DNA of 64,000 bases from Phytoactinopolyspora alkaliphila (lineage in GTDB: Bacteria; Actinomycetota; Actinomycetes; Jiangellales; Jiangellaceae): positions 413,023 to 477,022 of the forward strand of contig NZ_JAAGOB010000003.1 in NCBI RefSeq assembly GCF_010550695.1, read 5' to 3'. Within the stretch, counting starts at the first letter, position 1; each line of letters starts with the position of its first letter. A program made the translations under genes and the position numbers. Shown one piece after another: positions 34,052 to 41,078 of this stretch. The notes below the pieces were generated by a model. That model was not told the origin of the DNA. It was given only the letters and a program-made list of their open reading frames with translations, and ran no database searches.

Positions 34052-34101
34052 CGTAGGGTTCGCGCCGAGTTTGACTCGTTCCCCAGGGGAGACCCTACGA
34101 A
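34052..34101 (+). promoter_or_regulatory. Promoter region of the drrAB-type operon flanked by an inverted repeat
   Basis: TTGACT at 34071-34076 and TACGAA at 34096-34101 (19-base spacer) form a possible promoter. CGTAGGGT (34052-34059) and its exact complement ACCCTACG (34092-34099) bracket it, the second arm covering the -10 element. That geometry suggests a regulator binding both arms. The spacing is on the long side, so confidence is moderate. Confidence 0.45.
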
Positions 34102-34160
34102 TGCCATCACTGGCGGAGTCCGCATCCGCCCGGTTCGGAGATCTTCGTCATCTGCACAGC

Positions 34161-34180
34161 CACGGCTGGGAACAGCCGTG
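34161..34180 (+). promoter_or_regulatory. Leader hairpin with GGAA loop upstream of drrA-type gene
   Basis: CACGGCTG (34161-34168), loop GGAA, CAGCCGTG (34173-34180) is a perfect 8-base-pair hairpin 20 bases before the start codon and 7 bases before the ribosome binding site GAGAGGAAG. It lies in the expected leader of the operon and could affect mRNA stability or translation. Confidence 0.55.
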
Positions 34181-34199
34181 TTCATGAGAGGAAGAAGCA

Positions 34200-35204
34200 G
34201 TGAATGCAATCATCGCCGAGGGTCTCGTGAAGACCTTCGGCTCCGGGGAGAAGGCCGTCCGAGCCGTCGACGGTGTCGACCTCGTCGTGCCGGAAGGCAC
34301 CGTCTTGGGTCTCCTGGGACCCAACGGTGCCGGTAAGACAACCACGGTACGCATGCTGACCAGCCTGCTGCCCTTGGATGGTGGCCGCGCCGAAGTCGCC
34401 GGCCACGACGTCGCCACCGACCCTCAGGCGGTGCGGGCCAGCATCGGGTTGTCGGGCCAGTATGCCGCGGTCGACGAGAATCTGACCGGCCGGGAGAACC
34501 TGTGGATGTTCGGCCGCCTCTATCAGCTGTCCAGCCGGCAGGCCAAGAAGCGGGCCGAGGAGCTCCTGGAGCAGTTCGCCCTGACCGACGCGGCGGACCG
34601 GCCGTCCAAGACCTACTCGGGTGGCATGCGTCGCCGGCTCGACCTGGCCGGAAGCCTCATCGTGCACCCGAAGGTGCTCTTTCTCGACGAGCCGACCACC
34701 GGGCTCGACCCGGCCAGCCGGCTCGACCTCTGGGACGTCATCCGTGAGCGGGTCAGCGGCGGCGCCACCATCATGCTGACCACGCAGTATCTGGAGGAGG
34801 CCGACGCCCTGGCCGACCGGATCGTGGTGATCGACCAGGGCCGGATCATCGCGGAGGGCACGGCCGACGAGCTCAAGGCCAAGGTCGGTGGCGAGCGGAT
34901 CGAAGTGGTCGTCCACGACCCGGAGGCTCTGTCGCGCGCCGTCGACGTCCTGCAGCGGGGCAGCGACGGCCAGTGCGTCGTCGACGAGCACACCCGCCGG
35001 CTCACGGTGCCCACGGCCACGGGCTCGAAGGGTCTCATCCAGGTGATCCGTGACCTCGACGAGCAGAACATCGAGATCGACGACATCGCCCTGCGCAGGC
35101 CGACGCTGGACGACGTGTTCCTCGAGCTCACCGGCCATCATCCCGAAGAAGAGAAGGCAGCCGAGGACGAGCAGGCCGTCGCGGCCGAGGGAGGTGCCAA
35201 GTGA
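34200..35204 (+). CDS. ABC exporter ATPase (DrrA-type)
   Basis: The 334-residue ATPase belongs to the daunorubicin-resistance DrrA family. Walker A is GPNGAGKTT (residues about 40-48), the signature is YSGGMRRRLDLA and Walker B is VLFLDEPTTGLD; TTQYLEEADALADR is the switch region. A C-terminal domain (about 225-334) is the DrrA-specific regulatory extension. It powers export through the permease encoded next, which overlaps by four bases. GTG 34200 has GAGAGGAAG upstream. The substrate is unknown; DrrAB-like pairs export lipids, antibiotics or self-made toxins. Proximity to the DUF4097/DUF2089 pair suggests a role in envelope defence. Confidence 0.93.
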   Translation: MNAIIAEGLVKTFGSGEKAVRAVDGVDLVVPEGTVLGLLGPNGAGKTTTVRMLTSLLPLDGGRAEVAGHDVATDPQAVRASIGLSGQYAAVDENLTGRENLWMFGRLYQLSSRQAKKRAEELLEQFALTDAADRPSKTYSGGMRRRLDLAGSLIVHPKVLFLDEPTTGLDPASRLDLWDVIRERVSGGATIMLTTQYLEEADALADRIVVIDQGRIIAEGTADELKAKVGGERIEVVVHDPEALSRAVDVLQRGSDGQCVVDEHTRRLTVPTATGSKGLIQVIRDLDEQNIEIDDIALRRPTLDDVFLELTGHHPEEEKAAEDEQAVAAEGGAK

Positions 35205-36040
35205 CTACCACCGAAACCGTGCAGCCGCCCGCGGCGGTCAAGACCAGCGGTATCAACCAGGTGCTGCAGGACACGATGATCATCGCGTGGCGGAACATCC
35301 GCGGTGGCATGCGGGTGCCGGACACGCAGATCTACATGTTCATCCAGCCGATCATGTTCGTGGTGCTGTTCGCCTATGTGTTCGGTGGCGCCATCCCGGT
35401 GGACGGCGTGAATTACCGCGAGTACCTGATGGCAGGGATCTTCGCGCAGACCATGGCCTTCGCGGTGGCGCCGGCCAGCGTCGGGCTCGCCGACGACATG
35501 CACAAGGGGCTGATCGACCGGTTCCGGTCGCTGCCGATGGCCCGCTCCGGCGTGATCGCCGGCCGGGTCGTCTCCGACCTGTGCAGTCAGTTCATCGTGC
35601 TGGTCATCATGATGGTGTGTGGGCTGATCGTGGGCTGGCGGGTCAACAACGGTGTCCTGCCGTTCCTCGGCGGCGTCGGCCTGATGCTGCTCTTCGCCTT
35701 CGCGATGCTGTGGGTCGGCGCGTTCATCGGCTTGTCGGTCGGTAACCCGCAGGTGGCGGCGTCCGCCGGATTGATCTGGCTGTTCCCGGTCGTGTTCTTG
35801 TCCAATGCCTTCGTGCCGCCCAGCACCATGCCCACGATCGTGCAGAACATGGCCGAATGGAATCCCATCAGCGCCATCGTCGCCGCAGCCCGCGATCTGT
35901 TCGGCAACGAGAGCATCATCGTCTCCGACGCCTGGCCGATGCAGCACCCGGTTCCGGCAGCGCTGATCTGGTGTGCGCTGATCATCGTGATCTTCGCACC
36001 GCTGGCAGTGCGTAAGTACAAGGCCGCCGCGAGCAAGTAG
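35201..36040 (+). CDS. ABC-2 type exporter permease (DrrB-type)
   Basis: The 279-residue membrane protein has six hydrophobic segments and the ABC-2 layout: an N-terminal cytosolic part, helix 1 in TQIYMFIQPIMFVVLFAYVF, helices around 125-150 (FIVLVIMMVCGLIVGW), and a last helix before KYKAAASK. GLIDRFRSLPMARSGVIAGR is the conserved coupling loop of DrrB-like permeases, and VFLSNAFVPPSTMPTIVQNM lies in an outer loop. GTG 35201 overlaps the ATPase stop codon (GTGA). The two make a dimeric exporter with the DrrA-type ATPase. A very strong terminator follows the gene. Confidence 0.92.
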   Translation: MTTTETVQPPAAVKTSGINQVLQDTMIIAWRNIRGGMRVPDTQIYMFIQPIMFVVLFAYVFGGAIPVDGVNYREYLMAGIFAQTMAFAVAPASVGLADDMHKGLIDRFRSLPMARSGVIAGRVVSDLCSQFIVLVIMMVCGLIVGWRVNNGVLPFLGGVGLMLLFAFAMLWVGAFIGLSVGNPQVAASAGLIWLFPVVFLSNAFVPPSTMPTIVQNMAEWNPISAIVAAARDLFGNESIIVSDAWPMQHPVPAALIWCALIIVIFAPLAVRKYKAAASK

Positions 36041-36114
36041 CGCGCGCACCTACGCAGCGCGGCGCGTAGCTCCCGAGCAATCAGCAGTCACGGGCCTGCT
36101 GAAGACACACGCAT

Positions 36115-36173
36115 GAAGACCGGGTCGTCTCCGTCCCGCCCCAGCTGGGGCGGTGGGAGACGACCCGGTCTTC
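36115..36173. terminator. Very long bidirectional hairpin terminator
   Basis: An 18-base-pair perfect outer stem (36115-36132 with 36156-36173) encloses a further perfect 8-base-pair inner stem (36136-36143 with 36146-36153). It separates the convergent drrB-type gene and greA. Confidence 0.95.
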
Positions 36174-36246
36174 CGTGTCGAGTCGGTAGTCTGTCGTCTC
36201 GACTCGATCGCTTGCGACGAGCCAATTGGCAGAAGCCGGAGCCCTC

Positions 36247-36753
36247 CTAGCCCGTGTACGGCTTGGCGCTGACGATCTCGACGGTGACCTCGCGGCCGTT
36301 CGGCGCCTCGTAGGTGACCGTGCTACCGGCGGCCTGGCCGTGCAGCGCCGCCCCGAGCGGGGACTGGGTCGAGTAGACCTCCAGGTCCACCGAGTCGTCG
36401 AGCTGGAGAAGCTCGCGAGAACCAAGCAGGAAGCGTTCGATCTCGTCGTCGCCGGCGAACTTGATCTCGACGATCATGCCCGGCTCGACGACGCCGTCGT
36501 CAGGCGGCGTCTCGCCGACCCGCGCGCGCTGCAGGAGCTGCTGGAGCTGGTGGATCCGGGCTTCCTGCTTGCCCTGCTCCTCCTTGGCGGCGTGGTAGCC
36601 GCCGTTCTCCGAAAGGTCGCCTTCGGCCCGCGCCGCCTCGATGCGCTTGGCGATCTCGCTGCGCGCGGGCCCCATCAGGTGCTCCAGCTCATCCTTGAGG
36701 TGGTTGTAAGCATCCTGGGTGAGCCAGGCGACGTTGTCGCTCGTTGCGGTCAC
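36247..36753 (-). CDS. greA: Transcription elongation factor GreA
   Basis: The 168-residue factor rescues backtracked RNA polymerase by stimulating transcript cleavage. The N-terminal coiled coil runs to about residue 85 and carries at its tip ARAEGDLSENGGYHAAKEEQ, whose acidic pair D-E acts in the secondary channel. The C-terminal FKBP-like domain contains QSPLGAALHGQAAGSTVTYEAP. GTG 36753 is chosen because AAGGAG lies eight bases upstream and the length is standard; a longer frame starts 12 codons earlier. Position next to DUF4307 and mca matches M. tuberculosis greA (Rv1080c). Confidence 0.95.
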   Translation of the reverse strand: MTATSDNVAWLTQDAYNHLKDELEHLMGPARSEIAKRIEAARAEGDLSENGGYHAAKEEQGKQEARIHQLQQLLQRARVGETPPDDGVVEPGMIVEIKFAGDDEIERFLLGSRELLQLDDSVDLEVYSTQSPLGAALHGQAAGSTVTYEAPNGREVTVEIVSAKPYTG

Positions 36754-36780
36754 AGCATCTGCTCCTTGCCTATAGTCGTT

Positions 36781-36800
36781 GGACCACACCCCAGTGGTCC
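36781..36800. promoter_or_regulatory. Inverted repeat upstream of greA
   Basis: GGACCAC (36781-36787) and GTGGTCC (36794-36800) form a perfect repeat 28-47 bases before the greA start. A TATAGG sequence (minus strand, 36774-36769) follows it. It may be an operator for greA. Confidence 0.4.
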
Positions 36801-36918
36801 TGGATGTGGTCCTCAGTCAGCCGGGCCTCAACCCGGTACGTGTCGAGTCGAGATGAACACACAAGATTACCAAGTTGACCGGTCCCGCGGCGATGTTCGA
36901 CTCCACGCGGTCCACCGA

Positions 36919-37287
36919 TTACCGGCTGGCGGTGCATCCTTCCAGCTCAGGTGCTATTCCGTCACCTCGTAAGGGGATCAGGGCATCGATGCGCTGGCGC
37001 CGTTCCCCACCTGCCGGGACTTCGACGCTCACCTGTCCAACGACGACGAAGCGCACGTCGCGGGCGATGAGGTCGCATGTGAGGGTGGTGTGGGGCGGCC
37101 GGTCCACCTCGATGGTGACGGGCATCGTGTCATCCACCGGCTCCTGCCACGAATGCAGTGCGGCGCGCACGCCTTCGTCTCGCCAGTCCACCGTCAGCCA
37201 GAGGACCACCGCGGTGATCGCGACGGCCACGGCGGCCATAGCGACGGTGGCGCCGATGCGGGCGCGCCGGGTCTGCGGTTCTGCCAC
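36919..37287 (-). CDS. DUF4307 single-pass membrane protein
   Basis: The 122-residue protein has a short N-terminus, one membrane helix (GATVAMAAVAVAITAVVLWL) and a C-terminal outer domain of the DUF4307 family with VTIEVDRPPHTTLTCDLIAR and a conserved VSVEVPAG. No function is known. GTG 37287 is chosen because GGAG lies five bases upstream; an open frame continues to 37332. It sits between greA and mca, divergent from mca, as Rv1081c does in M. tuberculosis, which suggests a link with mycothiol or envelope physiology but proves nothing. Confidence 0.82.
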   Translation of the reverse strand: MAEPQTRRARIGATVAMAAVAVAITAVVLWLTVDWRDEGVRAALHSWQEPVDDTMPVTIEVDRPPHTTLTCDLIARDVRFVVVGQVSVEVPAGGERRQRIDALIPLRGDGIAPELEGCTASR

Positions 37288-37426
37288 TGGGGCTCCGATG
37301 GTTCGTGCTGGACGGTGCGACACTATTATCACCCGGCTTTCACCGATGGCGCGAGCTGGCCGGGCTCAGCCGATGGGCGGGCGAGCTGGCCTCGTCCGCC
37401 GCTCAGGGCAGGCGATGGCGCCGGCT

Positions 37427-37478
37427 GGACATGGCGTCCCCGCGGCGGGACATGGTGGCGCCGAGGCGGTACATGGTG
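37427..37478. repeat. Three 21-bp imperfect tandem repeats upstream of mca
   Basis: ACATGG recurs at 37429, 37450 and 37471, each inside a longer similar block (GGACATGGCG, GGACATGGTG, GTACATGGTG), with a period of exactly 21 bases. The rest of the 37333-37564 gap is GC-rich with no clear gene; TTGACT at 37521-37526 is a possible -35 element for mca. Confidence 0.6.
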
Positions 37479-37564
37479 GCACCGGCTGGAGCCCGCGTAG
37501 AGCCGCGGATAGTCGTACGGTTGACTTCTTGTAGACGAATCGCACATGTGACGAAGGAAGAACG

Positions 37565-38482
37565 ATGGCAGAAGCACTCCGGCTGATGCACGTGCACGCG
37601 CATCCCGACGACGAGTCGAGCAAGGGTGCCGCGTCCACCGCGCGGTACGTTGCCGAGGGTGTCGACGTGCTGGTCGTCACGTGCACCGGCGGGGAACGGG
37701 GTTCCATTCTCAATCCCAACATGGACCGGCCCGACGTGCTGGCCAACATCACCGATATCCGGCGCCAGGAGATGGACGCCGCCCGCGAGATCTTGGGAGT
37801 GCGGCAGGAATGGCTGGGGTTCGTCGATTCCGGCTTCCCTGAGGGCGACCCCCTTCCGCCGCTGCCGGACGGCTGCTTCGCGGCCCAGCCCGTCGATACG
37901 GCCGCCGAGCCACTCGTCGAGATCGTCCGGCGCTTCCGGCCGCACGTGGTCACGACGTACGACGAGAACGGCGGCTATCCGCATCCGGATCACGTGATGT
38001 GCCACAAGGTCACGGTGGCCGCCTTCGACGCGGCCGGCGACCCAGGCAGGTACCCGGATTCCGGTGCGCCCTGGCAGCCGATGAAGCTCTACTATCACCA
38101 CTCGTTCCATCGGCAGCGGTTCGTCGCCCTGCACGAGGAGATGGAGCGCCGCGGTCTGGAATCGCCGTATGCCGAGCGCCTGGCCGAGTGGAAGCCGGAT
38201 CCGGAGTGGGACCGGCGGGTGACCACGAAGGTCGAGTGTGCCGAGTACTTCCCGGTGCGTGACAAGGCGCTGCTCGCGCACGCCACCCAGATCGATCCCG
38301 AGGGCCCATGGTTCGCCGTGCCGCTCGAGGTGCACCAAGCTGCCTGGCCGACCGAGGACTACGAGCTGGTGCGCAGCGTCGTGGAGTCCGATCCGCCCGA
38401 GACGGACCTGTTCGCGGGCGTGCGAGAGTGGGCGAGGCAGGCCGTACCAGGCCACGAGCAGACCGCGACGTTGCCGGAGTAG
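37565..38482 (+). CDS. mca: Mycothiol conjugate amidase
   Basis: The 305-residue zinc enzyme cleaves mycothiol S-conjugates to release a mercapturic acid for export, and glucosaminyl-inositol for recycling. The LmbE-family motif HAHPDDESS provides His13 and Asp16 as zinc ligands, with His143 in [10 protein letters not shown] as the third. Lys20 matches the Lys that distinguishes Mca from the deacetylase MshB. Actinobacteria-only TGGERG and [13 protein letters not shown] segments follow. GAAGGAAG is the ribosome binding site. This gene shows that the cell makes mycothiol. A small membrane protein gene follows two bases after the stop, as in M. tuberculosis (Rv1082-Rv1083). Confidence 0.96.
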   Translation: MAEALRLMHVHAHPDDESSKGAASTARYVAEGVDVLVVTCTGGERGSILNPNMDRPDVLANITDIRRQEMDAAREILGVRQEWLGFVDSGFPEGDPLPPLPDGCFAAQPVDTAAEPLVEIVRRFRPHVVTTYDENGGYPHPDHVMCHKVTVAAFDAAGDPGRYPDSGAPWQPMKLYYHHSFHRQRFVALHEEMERRGLESPYAERLAEWKPDPEWDRRVTTKVECAEYFPVRDKALLAHATQIDPEGPWFAVPLEVHQAAWPTEDYELVRSVVESDPPETDLFAGVREWARQAVPGHEQTATLPE

Positions 38483-38483
38483 G

Positions 38484-38720
38484 GTGGACATCGTGGACGT
38501 AGTAGCTGCCGTGGGCATGTTCCGGGACGGCCGTGACGATGGCGGCCTGTCCATCAGCGCCGGGTCGGTCGGGTTCTGGATCGTCGTCGCGCTGATTCTG
38601 GTGCTGGTCGTGCTGTACCGGAGCATGCGCAAGCAGATCCGCCGCATCGACTTCGACGAGGACGCCACCACCGATCAGGAGCGCATGGGCCGCGCTAAGC
38701 GGAACACCGAGGGCGGCTGA
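38484..38720 (+). CDS. Small single-pass membrane protein downstream of mca
   Basis: The 78-residue protein has one membrane helix (SVGFWIVVALILVLVVLYRS) and a positively charged cytoplasmic tail, MRKQIRRIDFDEDATTD. It starts either at GTG 38484 or GTG 38493, both just after the mca stop codon. The position matches Rv1083 of M. tuberculosis. No function is known; it may be a partner of mca or of the transporter that exports mercapturic acids. Confidence 0.75.
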   Translation: MDIVDVVAAVGMFRDGRDDGGLSISAGSVGFWIVVALILVLVVLYRSMRKQIRRIDFDEDATTDQERMGRAKRNTEGG

Positions 38721-38730
38721 GCCCGGTCGG

Positions 38731-39186
38731 ATGGCCACGCCGGCGGGGGCCGCGGCCGCGCAGACGCTGGTGGCTGTACGGCGAGCTCGTGACCTGATCG
38801 ACCGTCACTACGCCGAGCCGCTCGACCTCGACCGGCTCGCGCAGGCCGCCGGGTACTCGCGCTATCACTTCGTTCGCGCCTTCCGGGCCGCCTACGGCGA
38901 GACCCCTGGGCGATATCTGACTCGCCGGCGGATCGAGCGCGCTCAGGAGCTGCTGCGGTCGGCCAATTTGACCGTCACCGAGGTCTGCCACGTCGTGGGC
39001 TTCTCCAGCCTGGGTTCATTCAGCAGCCTGTTCACCGAGTTCGCCGGCGTATCACCCTCGCGTTTCCAGCGCGCGGCACACCAGCGGGGCGGGCCTCCGC
39101 CGATTCCCGGCTGTTACGTCCTCATGTGGGGCGTGCCGCGGAAGAGCGCAATCACGGAGAAGCCACCATCGGCCGATGGTGCCTAG
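38731..39186 (+). CDS. AraC-family regulator
   Basis: The 151-residue protein is almost wholly an AraC DNA-binding domain (about residues 15-115) with two helix-turn-helix units: LDLDRLAQAAGYSRYHFVRA and VTEVCHVVGFSSLGSFSSLF, followed by FAGVSPSRF. There is no separate ligand domain, so the signal must be sensed by another protein or by the short C-terminal tail. It sits 140 bases upstream of a VOC-family gene in the same direction; AraC-VOC pairs of this kind are common in actinomycetes and the VOC gene is its likely target. Confidence 0.9.
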   Translation: MATPAGAAAAQTLVAVRRARDLIDRHYAEPLDLDRLAQAAGYSRYHFVRAFRAAYGETPGRYLTRRRIERAQELLRSANLTVTEVCHVVGFSSLGSFSSLFTEFAGVSPSRFQRAAHQRGGPPPIPGCYVLMWGVPRKSAITEKPPSADGA

Positions 39187-39325
39187 TGTTCCTGTTGCCG
39201 GGACATTCGGGCCCGGGTCTCCCCGCGGGAGCGCCTGGAACGTCGTTCCTTCTCGCGGTGAGTCGTGCCAACGGGCCGGTCGTGTCGGATGAGACCGATC
39301 GCCTCGTGACGAGAGGAGAATACGC

Positions 39326-39787
39326 ATGATCACCGGATTGGGCGTCGCAGGCGTCTTCGTCGCCGACTACGAGGAGGCGAAGGCGTTCTTCATCGACAAA
39401 CTGGGATTCGAGTTAAGACACGACGTGACCATGGAGAACGGCTTCAGGTGGCTGACTGTGGGTCCGCCGGCCAGTCCCACGTTACAGGTAGCGCTGAGCG
39501 TTCCGGGTCCGCCGATGCACGACGAAGAGACCGCCGCGTCCATCCGGGCTCTGATGGCGAAGGGTGCGCTGAGCGCCGGGGCATGGGACACCGACGACTG
39601 CCGGCGCACCTACGAGGAGTACTCCGCCCGCGGCGTGGAATTCCTCCAGGAGCCCGCCGAGCGTCCCTATGGCGTGGAGGCGGTGTTCCGGGACAACTCG
39701 GGAAACTGGTACAGCCTCAACGAACGCAACGACAAGGCGTTCGACACCAAGGCGATGGCCGAGGCGTTCGGCTCCGACGCCGGATAG
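39326..39787 (+). CDS. VOC-family (glyoxalase/dioxygenase-like) protein
   Basis: The 153-residue protein has the betaalpha-beta-beta-beta fold of the VOC superfamily, with GVFVADYEEAKAFFIDKLGF at the N-terminus, and FRDNSGNWYSLNE near the C-terminus, where one metal ligand (Glu) is expected. Members include glyoxalase I, fosfomycin thiol transferases and antibiotic-binding proteins. The substrate is unknown. GAGAGGAG precedes ATG 39326. It is paired with an AraC-type regulator gene upstream, so a stress-induced detoxifying or binding role is plausible. A tandem repeat starts right at its stop codon. Confidence 0.85.
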   Translation: MITGLGVAGVFVADYEEAKAFFIDKLGFELRHDVTMENGFRWLTVGPPASPTLQVALSVPGPPMHDEETAASIRALMAKGALSAGAWDTDDCRRTYEEYSARGVEFLQEPAERPYGVEAVFRDNSGNWYSLNERNDKAFDTKAMAEAFGSDAG

Positions 39788-39862
39788 CCGAGCGGCGGCA
39801 GCCGAGCGGTGGGGTAGCCGAGCGGTGGGGTAGCCGAGCGGTGGGGCAGCCGACCGGCCGGG
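39786..39862. repeat. 16-bp tandem repeat
   Basis: AGCCGAGCGGTGGGGT occurs three times in direct tandem at 39800-39847 (the third ends in C), with one degenerate unit on each side (39786-39799 and 39848-39862). It fills the gap between the convergent VOC gene and the formylglycine-generating enzyme gene. Confidence 0.9.
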
Positions 39863-39872
39863 CGCGCCAGAG

Positions 39873-40853
39873 CTACCGCTGTATCGAGCGGACACACCGG
39901 AAGCCGACGTTGCCCGCGGAGCTGTCCGGCGTGTTCGAACTGCGTGCGTCCACGCGATACCGGAAGCAATAGCTCGCGTGACACATGTGGGAGCCGCCAC
40001 GCATCGCCTTACGGCCGGTGCGTGGCGGGCCTGCCGGGTCCACGCGCGGTCCGGTGCGATGCCACGCCGGGTCGAACCAGTCCGAGCACCATTCCCAGAC
40101 ATTGCCGGTCATGTTGTACAAGCCGAAGCCATTGGGCTCGTAGGCGTCAACCGGCGCGGTACCGGTGTACCCGTCGGCCGCCGTGTTCTTGGTGGGGAAC
40201 GTGCCTTGCCACACGTTCATCCGGTGTTCGCCACCCGGCTCGCGCTGGTCGCCCCAGGGATAGCGGTTCTGTATCAGGCCACCGCGCGCCGCGTACTCCC
40301 ACTCCGCCTCCGTGGGCAGCCGCTTGCCCGCCCAGTTGGCATACGCTCGCGCGTCTCGCCAGCTGACGTGTACGGCCGGATGATCCATCCGGTCCTCGAT
40401 GTTCGAATGCGGGCCTTCAGGGTGCCGCCAGTCGGCGCCGTGTACTTCTCGCCACCACGGCGCGTCGTGCACACCGCGGGTGGGCGGGAAGTCGTCGGGA
40501 AGGAAGCCGGCGAAGACGTAGGATGTGCCGAGCCGTTCGGCCACCGTGATCCACCCGGTCGCCTCGACGAAAGTGGTGAACTCAGCATTGCTGACCGTGG
40601 TGGTGTCGATCCAGAACGGGCTCAAGGTCACCTCACGCGCGGGTCCCTCGCCATCCGCGGGATATCCGTCCACGGCGTCGGTGCCCATGATGAAGCTGCC
40701 ACCCGGCAGCTGCACCATTCCGGAGGTGCCGGCGGCCTCGGACGGCGCCGGGCCTGCTGCTCCGGCCTGCGCCGAGGGCTGGGGATTCAGCTCCAGGCCC
40801 GCGACGGATTCGCCCTCCGGCCGGGTGGCCGCACAGCACGCGTGCTCACTCAA
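39873..40853 (-). CDS. Formylglycine-generating enzyme (SUMF1/FGE type)
   Basis: The 326-residue enzyme oxidises a Cys in sulfatases to C-alpha-formylglycine, using O2 and copper. The active-site pair Cys291 and Cys296 is in GGSHMCHASYCFRYR; the surrounding RVDARSSNTPDSSAGNVGFR is the classical FGE C-terminus and closely resembles Streptomyces coelicolor FGE. Other landmarks are LPGGSFIMGTDA, HPAVHVSWRDARAYANWAGK, RLPTEAEWEYAARGG and NVWEWCSDW. Two adjacent N-terminal Cys (residues 6-7) occur in many bacterial FGEs. The start is TTG 40853, which has GGAGAG seven bases upstream; another TTG lies five codons earlier. No sulfatase gene is in the window. Confidence 0.93.
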   Translation of the reverse strand: MSEHACCAATRPEGESVAGLELNPQPSAQAGAAGPAPSEAAGTSGMVQLPGGSFIMGTDAVDGYPADGEGPAREVTLSPFWIDTTTVSNAEFTTFVEATGWITVAERLGTSYVFAGFLPDDFPPTRGVHDAPWWREVHGADWRHPEGPHSNIEDRMDHPAVHVSWRDARAYANWAGKRLPTEAEWEYAARGGLIQNRYPWGDQREPGGEHRMNVWQGTFPTKNTAADGYTGTAPVDAYEPNGFGLYNMTGNVWEWCSDWFDPAWHRTGPRVDPAGPPRTGRKAMRGGSHMCHASYCFRYRVDARSSNTPDSSAGNVGFRCVRSIQR

Positions 40854-41078
40854 GATCGATCTCTCCAAGTGTCGTCCAGCGTAGTGACTCTACCTCCATG
40901 GGACGTATCGCAGCTTGGCCGAGCCGCTGCGCAAGACGCCGCATCCAGCTGATCACGCGTCGCGCTGGGCGGCCCCGGCTTTGCATCGCGCGGCCGACAC
41001 GTGGAAATGTGGATAGCGCCGAGGGTGAGAGCTGATAAAGATGTGGCCACCACAGTGGACGCGGGCCGGAGGGCATGG

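Noticed and set aside
37305..37586. Possible small gene with repeats LDMASPRRDMVAPRRYMVAP upstream of mca
   Set aside because: The protein repeat only reflects the 21-base DNA repeat. No ribosome binding site or known family, and it overlaps the mca start.
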